From positions 186,001-250,000 of the forward strand of contig NZ_JAGDYM010000005.1 of assembly GCF_017565745.1 (NCBI RefSeq): a DNA stretch of 64,000 bases. Direction: 5' to 3'. The position numbers and the translations under genes were made by a program. Origin of the DNA: Leucobacter weissii (lineage in GTDB: Bacteria; Actinomycetota; Actinomycetes; Actinomycetales; Microbacteriaceae). The notes under the pieces were generated by a model, which was given only the letters and a program-made list of their open reading frames with translations, was not told where the DNA came from and did no database searches. Of the stretch, positions 42,548 through 51,389 are shown piece after piece (within the stretch, counting starts at the first letter, position 1; every line of letters begins with the position of its first letter).

Positions 42548-43459
42548 ATGGGACAGAACCAGGATGGCAGTCAAGACGAGCTGCTGAGCCAGGTCGTGCG
42601 GATGTTCGTAGAGGCTACGCCTCCGGTCGATGCGCCGATTGCCGACTGGCGCGCGGGATTCGAAGCGATGGCCGCGCAGTTCGAAGTTCCGGGGGACGGT
42701 GTTTACGAATCCGTGACGGCCAACGGTGTTCCCGGGCTTCTCGTGACGGCGCCGAAAGCCTCGTCGGAGCGGCTTGTCATCCATTTCCACAGCGGAGGAT
42801 ATGTGCAGGGTTCGGCACAGGCCTATCGCAACTTCGCCTACCGTCTTTCGCAGGTGTCGGGCGCCGGTGTATTCGTGCCGGACTACCGGCTCGCCCCCGA
42901 GCACCTCTACCCCGCTGCGGTCGAGGACGCTAGCGAGGTCTACGACTGGGCCTTGCGCAAGTGGGCGCCGGGGAGCATCGCGATCTCGGGCGACTCGGCC
43001 GGCGGCGGTCTCGCCATGGCGACGCTGCTCAAGATCAGGGACGAGGGGAAACCGCAGCCGGCAGCCGGCGTGGGCATCTCCCCGCTGCTCGATCTCGCGG
43101 GAGAGGGCGGTTCCGCCCTCTCGAATCAGGCGAGCGACCCTCTGATCGATCAGAACATGATCGTAAGCATGGGCAAGGTCTACATCGGCGACATCGATCC
43201 GCATGAGCACCCGTACTGTTCACCGGTGTGGGGGACCAAAGAGGGGTTGCCGCCGCTGCTCCTCACCGCTTCGACGACAGAGACTCTTCGTGACGACGCG
43301 GTGAGATTCGCAGAGGGGGTGGGTGCCGTCGGTGGTGAGGCGAGGCTTTCGCTGGTGCCGGGGATGATTCACATCTGGACGCTGTTTCCGTTCCTGGAGC
43401 AGGCAGCAGCGAGCATGGCTGAGATCGGAGCCTTCCTCGACGAACGGTTCCGAGCCTGA
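42548..43459 (+). CDS. Alpha/beta hydrolase of the hormone-sensitive lipase family
   Basis: A 303-residue esterase/lactonase candidate. The oxyanion-hole motif is HFHSGGYVQGS (HGGG variant), the nucleophile elbow is ISGDSAGGGLAMA, and the histidine lies in GMIHIWTLFP. YRLAPEHLYPAAVED is the characteristic HSL segment. In this cluster it directly precedes a Baeyer-Villiger-type monooxygenase, so hydrolysis of the ester or lactone product is a natural role. ATG at 42548 follows copy B of the operator. Confidence 0.9.
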   Translation: MGQNQDGSQDELLSQVVRMFVEATPPVDAPIADWRAGFEAMAAQFEVPGDGVYESVTANGVPGLLVTAPKASSERLVIHFHSGGYVQGSAQAYRNFAYRLSQVSGAGVFVPDYRLAPEHLYPAAVEDASEVYDWALRKWAPGSIAISGDSAGGGLAMATLLKIRDEGKPQPAAGVGISPLLDLAGEGGSALSNQASDPLIDQNMIVSMGKVYIGDIDPHEHPYCSPVWGTKEGLPPLLLTASTTETLRDDAVRFAEGVGAVGGEARLSLVPGMIHIWTLFPFLEQAAASMAEIGAFLDERFRA

Positions 43460-43534
43460 CGCTTCGGTCGGAGACCGTTCTCGTCGACCGAGTCACCGGA
43501 CAGAATTCTCGTGAAAAGATCTGGAGAGTATAAA

Positions 43535-45157
43535 GTGGGTTCGCAAATGAGTAACAGCGACGTCGATGTCGTAGTCATCGGTGGAGGCTTCTCGGGGCTC
43601 TTCGCCACCTGGAAGCTTTCGCATCAGGGGCTGAAGGTTCGCGCCTTCGACATGAGCAAGCACCTTGGCGGGGTCTGGTCGTGGAACACCTACCCCGGAG
43701 CGCAAACGGATTCGCCGCATGAGACCTATCGCTTCACCTTCGACCCCGATTTCCTCGCAGAGTGGCGGTACTCCCGAAAGTTCCCTCCCGGGCACGAGGT
43801 GCTCCAGCATCTGAATGCGGCCGCCGACCGCTTCAACCTCCGTGAGAAGTACACATTGGAGACGAAGGTCACCTCTGCTGTTTTCGATGAGGACACGGCG
43901 ACCTGGGTCGTGACCACCGACAAGGGAGAGCAGGTCCGCAGCCGTTACGTCGTCACGGGCCTGGGCCTCGTGTCCGCTCCGAACCTCCCCTCGTACCCCG
44001 GCGACGACAGCTTCGCGGGTGAGAAGCTCCTCACCTCTCTGTGGCCCCGGGAGGGAGCCGATCTGAGGGGCAAGCGCATCGCCTTGATCGGGACGGGGTC
44101 CTCCGGAGTGCAGATCGCGCCGATCCTCGCCGCGCAGGCCTCTGCGCTCACCGTGTATCAGCGAACCCCGAACTACATCTCTCCGACGGGGAACAAGGAA
44201 CTCGCCTCCGAGGACCAAGAGGTGCTGCGTCCCGAGAACTACGGCGAGGTCGCGCGCAAGGTGGCCGTTCAGCCCGGCGCGTTTCCCTTCGAGCTCTCCC
44301 AAGGCCGTCTCGCGCTTGAGGCCACTCCTGAGGAACGGGAGCGGGTGTTCGAGGAGAAATGGGAGAAGGGCGGATTCTCGCTGCTCTACGAGTCTTTCGA
44401 CGATGTGGCGACCGACCCCGTGGCGAACGAGTACCTGGCCGAGTTCTTCCGCAAGAAGATCAGGGAAATCGTCAAGGATCCCGAGACCGCAGCGTCGCTC
44501 TCGCCCGACTACCCGTACGGTTCCAAGCGGCCGCCGACCAGCGATGGCTTCTACAAGGCGTTCAACGAGGATCACGTCGACCTGGTGGATCTCCGCAAGA
44601 CGCCCATTCTCGAAGTCACGGAGCGGGGGATCCGCACCGAGGCCGGTGAGAAGGAATTCGACATCATCGTCTACGCGACCGGTTTCGATGCTCTGACCGG
44701 TGCCTACACGCGCATGGATATCGTCGGGAGGGACGGTGTCGTTCTCCGCGACTACTGGCTGGAGGGGCCGCGAACCTATCTCGGCACCTCGGTGCACGGA
44801 TTCCCGAACTTCTTCATGATCGCGGGTCCGCAGAGCCCGTTCGCCAACTTGCCCCCCGGCGCCGAGGTCGCCGGAGGCTGGGTAAGCGACGCGATCGGCT
44901 ATCTCAGAGAGAACGGTCTTGCGGCCATGGAGCCCTCGAAGGAGGCCGAAGACGGCTGGATCGACCTGGTCGAGTCGATCGGCGCATCGTCCTTCTCTCT
45001 CCGGGCCTCGAAGGAGGCGAACTCCTGGTTCACGGGCTCGAACATCGAGGGGAAGGCGGAGAAGTTCGGCATCTTCTTCGGTGGAGCGGGAGACTACAAC
45101 GCGAGGCTTCACGAGGAGGCTGCAGCGGGCTTTCCCGGGTTCGACAAGAGAGAGTAG
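43535..45157 (+). CDS. Flavin monooxygenase of the cyclohexanone-monooxygenase (BVMO) type
   Basis: A roughly 540-residue two-dinucleotide-fold flavoprotein. FAD site VVIGGGFSGLFATWKL; NADP site ALIGTGSSGVQIAPILAA; GGVWSWNTYPGAQTDSPHET is the CHMO-type conserved block. The BVMO fingerprint FxGxxxHxxxWP reads FAGEKLLTSLWP, with leucine in place of histidine. IVYATGFDALTGAY is the C-terminal ATG motif. The family inserts oxygen into ketones using NADPH and O2. GTG 43535 has GGAGAG seven bases upstream and is preferred over ATG 43547. Confidence 0.85.
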   Translation: MGSQMSNSDVDVVVIGGGFSGLFATWKLSHQGLKVRAFDMSKHLGGVWSWNTYPGAQTDSPHETYRFTFDPDFLAEWRYSRKFPPGHEVLQHLNAAADRFNLREKYTLETKVTSAVFDEDTATWVVTTDKGEQVRSRYVVTGLGLVSAPNLPSYPGDDSFAGEKLLTSLWPREGADLRGKRIALIGTGSSGVQIAPILAAQASALTVYQRTPNYISPTGNKELASEDQEVLRPENYGEVARKVAVQPGAFPFELSQGRLALEATPEERERVFEEKWEKGGFSLLYESFDDVATDPVANEYLAEFFRKKIREIVKDPETAASLSPDYPYGSKRPPTSDGFYKAFNEDHVDLVDLRKTPILEVTERGIRTEAGEKEFDIIVYATGFDALTGAYTRMDIVGRDGVVLRDYWLEGPRTYLGTSVHGFPNFFMIAGPQSPFANLPPGAEVAGGWVSDAIGYLRENGLAAMEPSKEAEDGWIDLVESIGASSFSLRASKEANSWFTGSNIEGKAEKFGIFFGGAGDYNARLHEEAAAGFPGFDKRE

Positions 45158-45284
45158 TCGGCGTGCTCCGGACGCGCAGCCCGCGGTTCGCTGCCCGGCG
45201 CACGATTCCGCCTCGAGGAGGCTCGGCATCCTCTCAGGACAGAGTTGTTCGCAGCATTCACGACGATGACGGTGAGGTCTCTTG

Positions 45285-46010
45285 ATGCGAGGTAGGAGTG
45301 CGGTGGTGACCGGTGCCGGTGGGACGCTGGGCGCAGCGGCGGTTCGGCGGCTTCTGGGCGAGGGGTGCGCGGTGCTCGCGGTTGATCGTTCCGCCGAGGC
45401 TCTGGATGCGCTTCGAGAGTCCTGCGGCGAACAGGAGCTCTCGACCTGCATCGCGGACGTATCGGTCCGTGAGGAGGTCCGGCGATACGCGGATTCGGCA
45501 GCGGAGCGCTTCGGTCAGGTCGACTACTTCTTCAACAACGCGGGGATCGAGGGCGTCGTCGCGCGGGTCCAGGACATTCGTCCAGAGGATTTCCTGCGCG
45601 TGCTCACCGTGAACGCGCTGGGCGTGCTCAATGGAATCGCGGCCATGCTGCCCCGTATGAGCAGCGGCGGTTCGATTGTGAACACCGGGAGCACGGCGTC
45701 GTTCGCGGGTGCCGCAGGAATGGGCGCATATGTCGCTTCCAAACACGCGGTTCTCGGGCTGACGCGAACTGCGGCGCTCGAAGCGCGAGGGCAGGGCGTT
45801 CGAGTGAACGCGGTGTGCCCGACCGGTGTACGCGGACCGATGATGGAATCCATCGATGCCCAGCGCCTGAAGGTGCTCGCCGACGAACCCGGCGACTCGG
45901 CGCGATACGTGAGTCCGGACGCCGTCGTCGACGTGGTGATCTATTTGATGTCGGAGGCTGCTCGAGCCGTCAACGGGCAGGCCATCCTGGTGGGGAAGGA
46001 CTCGGCATAG
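45285..46010 (+). CDS. Short-chain dehydrogenase/reductase 1
   Basis: A 241-residue classical SDR. Cofactor loop VVTGAGGTLGAAAVRRL, structural NNAG in DYFFNNAGIEG, catalytic serine in VNTGSTASF and YVASKHAV with tyrosine and lysine; acidic residue after strand two (DRSAEAL) suggests NAD(H). It likely interconverts an alcohol and ketone in the pathway. ATG 45285 has GGTGAGG upstream. One base separates it from the next SDR gene. Confidence 0.85.
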   Translation: MRGRSAVVTGAGGTLGAAAVRRLLGEGCAVLAVDRSAEALDALRESCGEQELSTCIADVSVREEVRRYADSAAERFGQVDYFFNNAGIEGVVARVQDIRPEDFLRVLTVNALGVLNGIAAMLPRMSSGGSIVNTGSTASFAGAAGMGAYVASKHAVLGLTRTAALEARGQGVRVNAVCPTGVRGPMMESIDAQRLKVLADEPGDSARYVSPDAVVDVVIYLMSEAARAVNGQAILVGKDSA

Positions 46011-46011
46011 A

Positions 46012-46737
46012 ATGAGAAGAGTTGCCGTGGTCACCGGCGGAGCGTCTGGGATCGGTGCGGCCTGCGCCCGGAGACTCGCCGTCGAGGGCTGCGCGGTGGT
46101 CATCGCCGATCGGGACGAGTCGGCGGCTGCCAGGGTGGCCGGAGAATGCGGCGGCGACGCAGTCCTCCTCGACGTGGCTGATCGCGCGGGTGTCGCCGGG
46201 GTGTTCGAAGAGGTCCTCCGCCTCTACGGACGCCTGGACGTCGCGATCAACAGTGCCGGCGTCGGAGTGCCGGAGCGTCGCAGCATCGACGGTCTCGACT
46301 TCGAAACGTGGCGACGAGTGCTCAGCATCAATCTCGACGGCGTCTTCCTCTGCATGTCGGCAGAGGTCTCGGCCATGCTCGATTCCGGCGGGGGCTCGAT
46401 CGTCAACATCGCGTCCGTGATGAGCGTCGTCGGTGCAGCCGGGGCGGCACCTTACGTCGCCGCCAAACACGGGATCATGGGGCTCACCAAGGCTGCCGCG
46501 TTGGAGTTCGCGGACCGGGGAATCCGTGTGAACGCCGTCGGGCCCGGGCACGTGGAAACGCCCATGTTCTCGAAGTGGAGCCCGGCTGAGCAGGCGGAGA
46601 TCACATCGCAGTATCCGATGGGGAGGATCGCGCGCGCCGATGAGGTGGCCTCGTTCGTCTGCATGATCGCGGGGGACAGCGCCCGATTCGCGACGGGTGC
46701 GTACTTCCCGCTCGACGGCGGGTATACGGCTCAGTAG
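46012..46737 (+). CDS. Short-chain dehydrogenase/reductase 2
   Basis: A 241-residue classical SDR with VVTGGASGIGAACARRL, INSAGVGVPE, VNIASVMSVV and YVAAKHGIMGLTKAAALEF. An aspartate after strand two (ADRDESAA) favours NAD(H). The C-terminal GAYFPLDGGYTAQ is normal. It starts two bases after the previous SDR stop and is followed by the F420:NADPH reductase gene. Substrate unknown. Confidence 0.85.
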   Translation: MRRVAVVTGGASGIGAACARRLAVEGCAVVIADRDESAAARVAGECGGDAVLLDVADRAGVAGVFEEVLRLYGRLDVAINSAGVGVPERRSIDGLDFETWRRVLSINLDGVFLCMSAEVSAMLDSGGGSIVNIASVMSVVGAAGAAPYVAAKHGIMGLTKAAALEFADRGIRVNAVGPGHVETPMFSKWSPAEQAEITSQYPMGRIARADEVASFVCMIAGDSARFATGAYFPLDGGYTAQ

Positions 46738-46773
46738 TCGGAACAAGATCACATCGGGAAGGAACGGAGCAGA

Positions 46774-47523
46774 GTGTCATTTTTCGCAGGCGCGGACGGG
46801 GTCCCGTCGAAGGACGTGCCCGACGCGCTCAGACTGCTGAGGATCGCCGTCCTCGGCGGAACAGGCCCGCAGGGCCGAGGCCTGACCAGACGGTGGGCTC
46901 AGGCCGGGTTCGAGGTGACCGTGGGATCGCGCGACGCGGAGCAGGCCGAGGCGGCAGCCGAAGAGGTGCGGATGCTGCTTCCCGGAGCCCGCGCACGCGG
47001 TGCGACCAACCAGCGCGCTGCCGAGCACGCGGATGTTGTTGCGGTGGTCGTGCCATGGGCCGCCCACCGATCGACGCTCACCGCTCTGGGAGAGCAGCTC
47101 CGGGGAAAGCTGGTCATCGATTGCGTCAACCCGCTCGCTTTCGACCGGCACGGCGCATATGCTCTGCCGGTCGAGGAGGGAAGCGCAACTCAGCAGGCTG
47201 CAGCGCTTCTCCCCGAGTCCCGGGTGGTCGGAGCGTTCCACAACGTATCGGCCGTGGTTCTCGCCGATATCGAGAAGCCTGTCGACTGCGATGTGCTCGT
47301 CCTTGGCGATCGGAAGCAGGACACCGATATCGTGCAGGGTCTCGCTGACGCGATATTCGGCGCACGCGGCGTGTACGCCGGAAGGCTGCGCAACAGTGCT
47401 CAGGTCGAGGCACTGACCGCGAATCTCATCTCGATGAACCGTCGCTACAAGACGCACTCCGGCATCAGCGTGACCGGGATGCGAGACGCGGAAGCTCCTG
47501 AATCCTCGTCGATCCCGACATGA
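46774..47523 (+). CDS. F420H2:NADP+ oxidoreductase (Fno/NpdG-like)
   Basis: Transfers hydride between NADPH and coenzyme F420. The 249-residue protein has the NADP loop IAVLGGTGPQGRGLTRRWAQ, followed by VTVGSRDAEQA, and the conserved DVVAVVVPWAAH and RVVGAFHNVSAVVLADIEKP blocks that bind the deazaflavin. In the cluster it would supply reduced F420 to the two LLM-family enzymes. GTG at 46774 is the start. Its last 59 bases overlap the 3' end of the convergent monooxygenase gene. Confidence 0.9.
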   Translation: MSFFAGADGVPSKDVPDALRLLRIAVLGGTGPQGRGLTRRWAQAGFEVTVGSRDAEQAEAAAEEVRMLLPGARARGATNQRAAEHADVVAVVVPWAAHRSTLTALGEQLRGKLVIDCVNPLAFDRHGAYALPVEEGSATQQAAALLPESRVVGAFHNVSAVVLADIEKPVDCDVLVLGDRKQDTDIVQGLADAIFGARGVYAGRLRNSAQVEALTANLISMNRRYKTHSGISVTGMRDAEAPESSSIPT

Positions 47524-48991
47524 ACGGCTTGGGGTCGAACGAGCCGAAGAGCTCTCGGAACGCTCGAGCGGTTCCGGGCCAGATCAGAGACAGTCGGTGG
47601 TTCTGCTCATCGAGGTACCAGCTCCTGCAGCTCGGAGTGAGCCAGACGCTGCCCTGCGCCATCTCCTCGATCAGCGCCGTGTAGGCGATCTCGGCTTCTG
47701 GCGCGACCTCGAGCGATCGAGCGTCGTGACGGATGCCGTACTCGATCGCCTGGCGAACGTAGTTGATCTGCGTCTCGATCATGAAGATCGCGGAGTTGTG
47801 GCTCAGCCCGGAGTGGGGCCCATCGAGCACATACATATTTGGAAAGCCGGAGACCACCGTCGATGCGTAGGTCGAGAGGCCGGGTCTCCAGTGCTCGGCA
47901 AGGCTCCGACCCGCGGCTCCGATAACCGAATCGGCATAGGAGGGGCGGAACGTCTCGAATCCGGTTGCGCAGACGATCGTGTCTGCAAGGTACCGATGGC
48001 CGCTCGCTCCGGTAAGCGTCCTACCGGAGACCTGAGACAGCGCGCTGTTCTCCAACTCGACGTGGGGGAGGAGGAACTGCGAGAGGTAGTCATCGGAGAA
48101 GGTGACTCGCTTGCAACCGAGTGCGTAGCGTGGTGTGAGCTTCCGTCGCAGTTCCGGTTCAAGAACGATGGAGGACAGGTGGCGGATCGCCGCCCGGTGC
48201 TGTTCCGTTCCTCGGCCGAGCCGCTGAGGGTGAACGGACTCGGCTTGTTCAAAGAAGTCATGCCAGGGCTGCGGCGTAGCCCCGTTCGGGTCGGCGAGAG
48301 CCTGCCGTTCCTCTCGGGTCAACTCGCGATCGTTCCTGGGCAGCACATACGGCGCGCTGCGCTGGAACACGACGACCCGATCCGCTCGGGTGGCGAGGTG
48401 GGGCAGCACCTGGACCGCTGAGGCTCCGGTCCCGACGAGTGCTACGGTCCTCCCGGTGAGTTCGGGCGCATCCCACTTCGCGGTGTGCACGAGCGGGCCG
48501 TCGAAGCTCCCGAGGCCCGGGATGTCCGGAATCCGCGGCTCGGTGAGTCTTCCGCAGGCGAGCACGAGGTTTCGCGCGTGGATGATGCCGCTGGTGTGGC
48601 GGATGACCCAGAGCGAGGACTCTCCGTCCCAGATCATGCTCCGGGCCTCGCAGCCGAAAACGATGTGCTGCATCAGGCCGGCCTCTTTCGCGCAGTCGCG
48701 AAGGTAGCCCAGGATCTCTTGGCCGGGGGCGAAGAGGCGGGACCATCTCGGGTTCGGGCGTCTCTCGAAGCTGTACAGCGGAGAGGGTACGTCGGGGGAG
48801 ACGCCGGGGTACACGTTGTCGCGCCAGGTCCCTCCCAGCTCGTCGGCCCGCTCAAGCATCAGGAAGTCGGAGTGTCCGGCGTCCTTCAGCGCGGACGCCA
48901 TTCCGATCCCCGCGAATCCGGTGCCGATGATGACGACCTCTCTGACGGCGGAGGAGGAGACCGTGGCGCCGCGAGAAACGGATGTGCGCAT
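47465..48991 (-). CDS. Baeyer-Villiger-type flavin monooxygenase 2
   Basis: A 508-residue flavoprotein. FAD loop VVIIGTGFAGIGMASALKDA, GGTWRDNVYPGVSPDVPSPL, the intact BVMO fingerprint FDGPLVHTAKWD, NADP loop ALVGTGASAVQVLPHLA, and VCATGFETFRPSYA. It should oxidise ketones to esters or lactones with NADPH and O2. It is the last gene of a minus-strand operon with an LLM enzyme and the FbiC-like gene, three bases downstream of the latter. The 3' end overlaps the convergent fno gene. Confidence 0.9.
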   Translation of the reverse strand: MRTSVSRGATVSSSAVREVVIIGTGFAGIGMASALKDAGHSDFLMLERADELGGTWRDNVYPGVSPDVPSPLYSFERRPNPRWSRLFAPGQEILGYLRDCAKEAGLMQHIVFGCEARSMIWDGESSLWVIRHTSGIIHARNLVLACGRLTEPRIPDIPGLGSFDGPLVHTAKWDAPELTGRTVALVGTGASAVQVLPHLATRADRVVVFQRSAPYVLPRNDRELTREERQALADPNGATPQPWHDFFEQAESVHPQRLGRGTEQHRAAIRHLSSIVLEPELRRKLTPRYALGCKRVTFSDDYLSQFLLPHVELENSALSQVSGRTLTGASGHRYLADTIVCATGFETFRPSYADSVIGAAGRSLAEHWRPGLSTYASTVVSGFPNMYVLDGPHSGLSHNSAIFMIETQINYVRQAIEYGIRHDARSLEVAPEAEIAYTALIEEMAQGSVWLTPSCRSWYLDEQNHRLSLIWPGTARAFRELFGSFDPKPFMSGSTRIQELPRLASRSR

Positions 48992-48994
48992 GCT

Positions 48995-51304
48995 TCACCC
49001 GGCTCCAGACGATACCGTCGGATGACTGTAGCTGGTCGTGCGTTGACGAGTGGGGCGTCCGATCCTCTTCGCCAGGTCCGGAAGCGAGATGCGGTCGAAC
49101 GAAGGGCCCGGAGCGCGGGGCTCTCCGTCTGCGGATTCGAGCGTTCCTCCGATGTCGTCGGCTCCTGACTGCAGCAGGGGCAGCACGAACTCGCGGGGTA
49201 TCCGAGGCCAGGCCACTTGAATGTGGGGGATCTCGCCGGACAGGACGATGCGGCTCAGCGCCACGAGTGCGCGCGTCTCGTCCATGCGGCTCCTGCCGTT
49301 GACGATGCCGCCGATCCCGCGAGGCAGGGGCATAGGAATGAATTCCGTGAATCCGGGCAATGCACGTTGAAGATCGCGGAGATGAACGAGGTGCTGGACC
49401 ACTGATCGGGAGGATTGGCTCGCGGATGCGACGAGGACCGAGGTGGAGACCAGCCCGAGTTCGTGCGCCGAACGAAGCGTGCGCAGCCAGAGGGGAACCG
49501 GCAGATCATCGGGGGCGTGGTCGCGTCGCCAGTCCTCATCGAGCAGTTTGACTCCTGTGCCCGTAACGGTGCGGACTCCGGCGTCTCGCAATGCCGCATA
49601 GATGAACGCGGGCGTCCGGTCGGAGGACTCGCTCATACGGAACACGTCCGTCGGGCGGAACGCATGGAGATGCAGCCCCGGGGCGGATGCCCGCGCATGC
49701 GTGACGAACTCGAGCGCCGTTGCGAGGGACGCGCCGCCCGGGGGGAGCCCCTGCAGACAGAGCTCGGTCACGCCGCGCGCGTGGAGCTCCGCAGCGAGGT
49801 CTCCGAGCTCGTGCGGCTGGATCGGATTCCGATCGAGGGAGATCGCGTGATTCCGAACGAAGGTGATGCACTCTCCGACAGAGTAACGTCGAGCGTCGTC
49901 GGCGATGGAGCACAGCTGATCGAGGTGTTCCCCGGTGGCCCTGAGGAGGCATTCGAGCTCCTGGCGGGAAAGCGCGCCTGGTTCGGTTCGAGCGAGGAGC
50001 AGTGCGTCGAGGATCTGCGAGGACACGCCCGAAGAGGCACGTTCTGAGGTGCGCGGCAGCGCCGCCGACGTGGACCCCGCCGATGCTGCGGCAGGATTCG
50101 AGCGCCGAGCGAGGCCGTGCTCGTCGGCGAGGGAGGTGACCTGTCGCCGGAGAGAGGGGCGAACCCACGGGTCCCGGGCGTACTCGGGGTAGACCGTCAG
50201 CCGCTCCCGAAGTTCGAAGCCCAACGACTCGGTGAGTCGTGCGAGCTCGCTCAGCTGCGGCCAGGGCCGTTCGGGATTGATATGATCCGCGGTGAGCGGG
50301 CTGATTCCGCCCCAATCGTCGATCCCGGCTGCGATGAGCCCGACGAGATGCCCCTTGTCGCTGAGGTTCGGCGGGGCCTGGATGTGCATGCCGGCGCCGA
50401 GTACCAGCCTCGCGGTGGCGATCGTCGCGAGGTGCTCCTCGATCGATGGACGTGCGGCCCTGCCGAGTGCCGTGCCGGTCTTGGGCAGGAAATTCTGCAC
50501 GATGATCTCCTGGAGATTCCCGTATCGGAGGTGCAGGTCCCTCAGCGTCAGGATGGTCTCGGCGCGTTCAGCGAGTGTCTCTCCGATCCCGATCAGCATG
50601 CCGGTGGTGAAGGGGATGCCGAGTGCGCCCGCATCCAGCAGTGCACGGAGCCTGACTGCCGGGTTCTTGTCCGGCGAACCGAAATGGGGCATGCCTCTCT
50701 CCTCCCACAACCGTACAGACGTGGTCTCGAGCATCATGCCGAGCGAAGGAGAGACCTCGCGCAGCAGGCGCATCTCATCGATGCTCATCACGCCGGGGTT
50801 CGCATGGGGCAGCATGCCGGTGCGGTCGAGGATCATCTGCGCTAGTTCGGCGACATAGTGGATGGTGGACGCGTATCCGTGCTCGTCGAGCCACGCCCGG
50901 GCCTCGGGCCAGCGCTCCTCCGGGCGGTCTCCTAGCGTGAGGAGGGCCTCCTTGCATCCCATCTCCGCGCCTTGGACCGCCGTTGCGATGACGCGCTCCG
51001 GCGACATGTAGTAGTCCTTCTTCTGGCGACGAAGCCGCGCCGGCGTCTCGACGAAAACGCAGTAGTGGCAGACGTCGCGACAGAGATTCGTGACCGGAAT
51101 GAAGACTTTCTTGGAGAAGGTGATCGCGCGGGGGCGTCCGGCCTCCGCGAAGCATTGATCCCGGACCTCTTCTGCCGCCTTGCAGGTCGTGCGGAGTGCC
51201 TCGCCGCGTGCGCCGAGGAGCGTCTCGATGTCGGCAGGCCGCGGAGCCGCGGAATGCACGACTCGGTCGAGGGCGGCTCGCACGGCGGCGGCGTCGGGAG
51301 GCAT
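48995..51304 (-). CDS. FbiC-like protein: intact CofG half, CofH half lacking its iron-sulfur motif
   Basis: FbiC makes the deazaflavin core Fo by two radical-SAM domains. In this 769-residue protein the N-terminal CofG domain is intact, with cluster cysteines 75, 79 and 82 in CRDVCHYCVF and GCKEALLTLGDRPEERWPEA. The C-terminal half (about 400-769) still resembles CofH (TELCLQG, LHLHAFRPTDVF, GGFTEF-like PGFTEFIPMPL, RPTRQRTTSY). However, the segment that should hold CxxxCxxC reads CITFVRNHAISLDRNPIQPH, about 20 residues shorter and without the cysteines. No frameshift is apparent. The protein is also shorter than typical FbiC (about 850). Whether it makes Fo alone is doubtful. Confidence 0.8.
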   Translation of the reverse strand: MPPDAAAVRAALDRVVHSAAPRPADIETLLGARGEALRTTCKAAEEVRDQCFAEAGRPRAITFSKKVFIPVTNLCRDVCHYCVFVETPARLRRQKKDYYMSPERVIATAVQGAEMGCKEALLTLGDRPEERWPEARAWLDEHGYASTIHYVAELAQMILDRTGMLPHANPGVMSIDEMRLLREVSPSLGMMLETTSVRLWEERGMPHFGSPDKNPAVRLRALLDAGALGIPFTTGMLIGIGETLAERAETILTLRDLHLRYGNLQEIIVQNFLPKTGTALGRAARPSIEEHLATIATARLVLGAGMHIQAPPNLSDKGHLVGLIAAGIDDWGGISPLTADHINPERPWPQLSELARLTESLGFELRERLTVYPEYARDPWVRPSLRRQVTSLADEHGLARRSNPAAASAGSTSAALPRTSERASSGVSSQILDALLLARTEPGALSRQELECLLRATGEHLDQLCSIADDARRYSVGECITFVRNHAISLDRNPIQPHELGDLAAELHARGVTELCLQGLPPGGASLATALEFVTHARASAPGLHLHAFRPTDVFRMSESSDRTPAFIYAALRDAGVRTVTGTGVKLLDEDWRRDHAPDDLPVPLWLRTLRSAHELGLVSTSVLVASASQSSRSVVQHLVHLRDLQRALPGFTEFIPMPLPRGIGGIVNGRSRMDETRALVALSRIVLSGEIPHIQVAWPRIPREFVLPLLQSGADDIGGTLESADGEPRAPGPSFDRISLPDLAKRIGRPTRQRTTSYSHPTVSSGAG

Positions 51305-51389
51305 GAGAGTCGCTTTCCGGGTTACCGCGCCGATGGTGCGGAGTGCGGCTGCCCGAGGTAGGGAGAGGCGAGCGTTCGTGGATGAGGGG

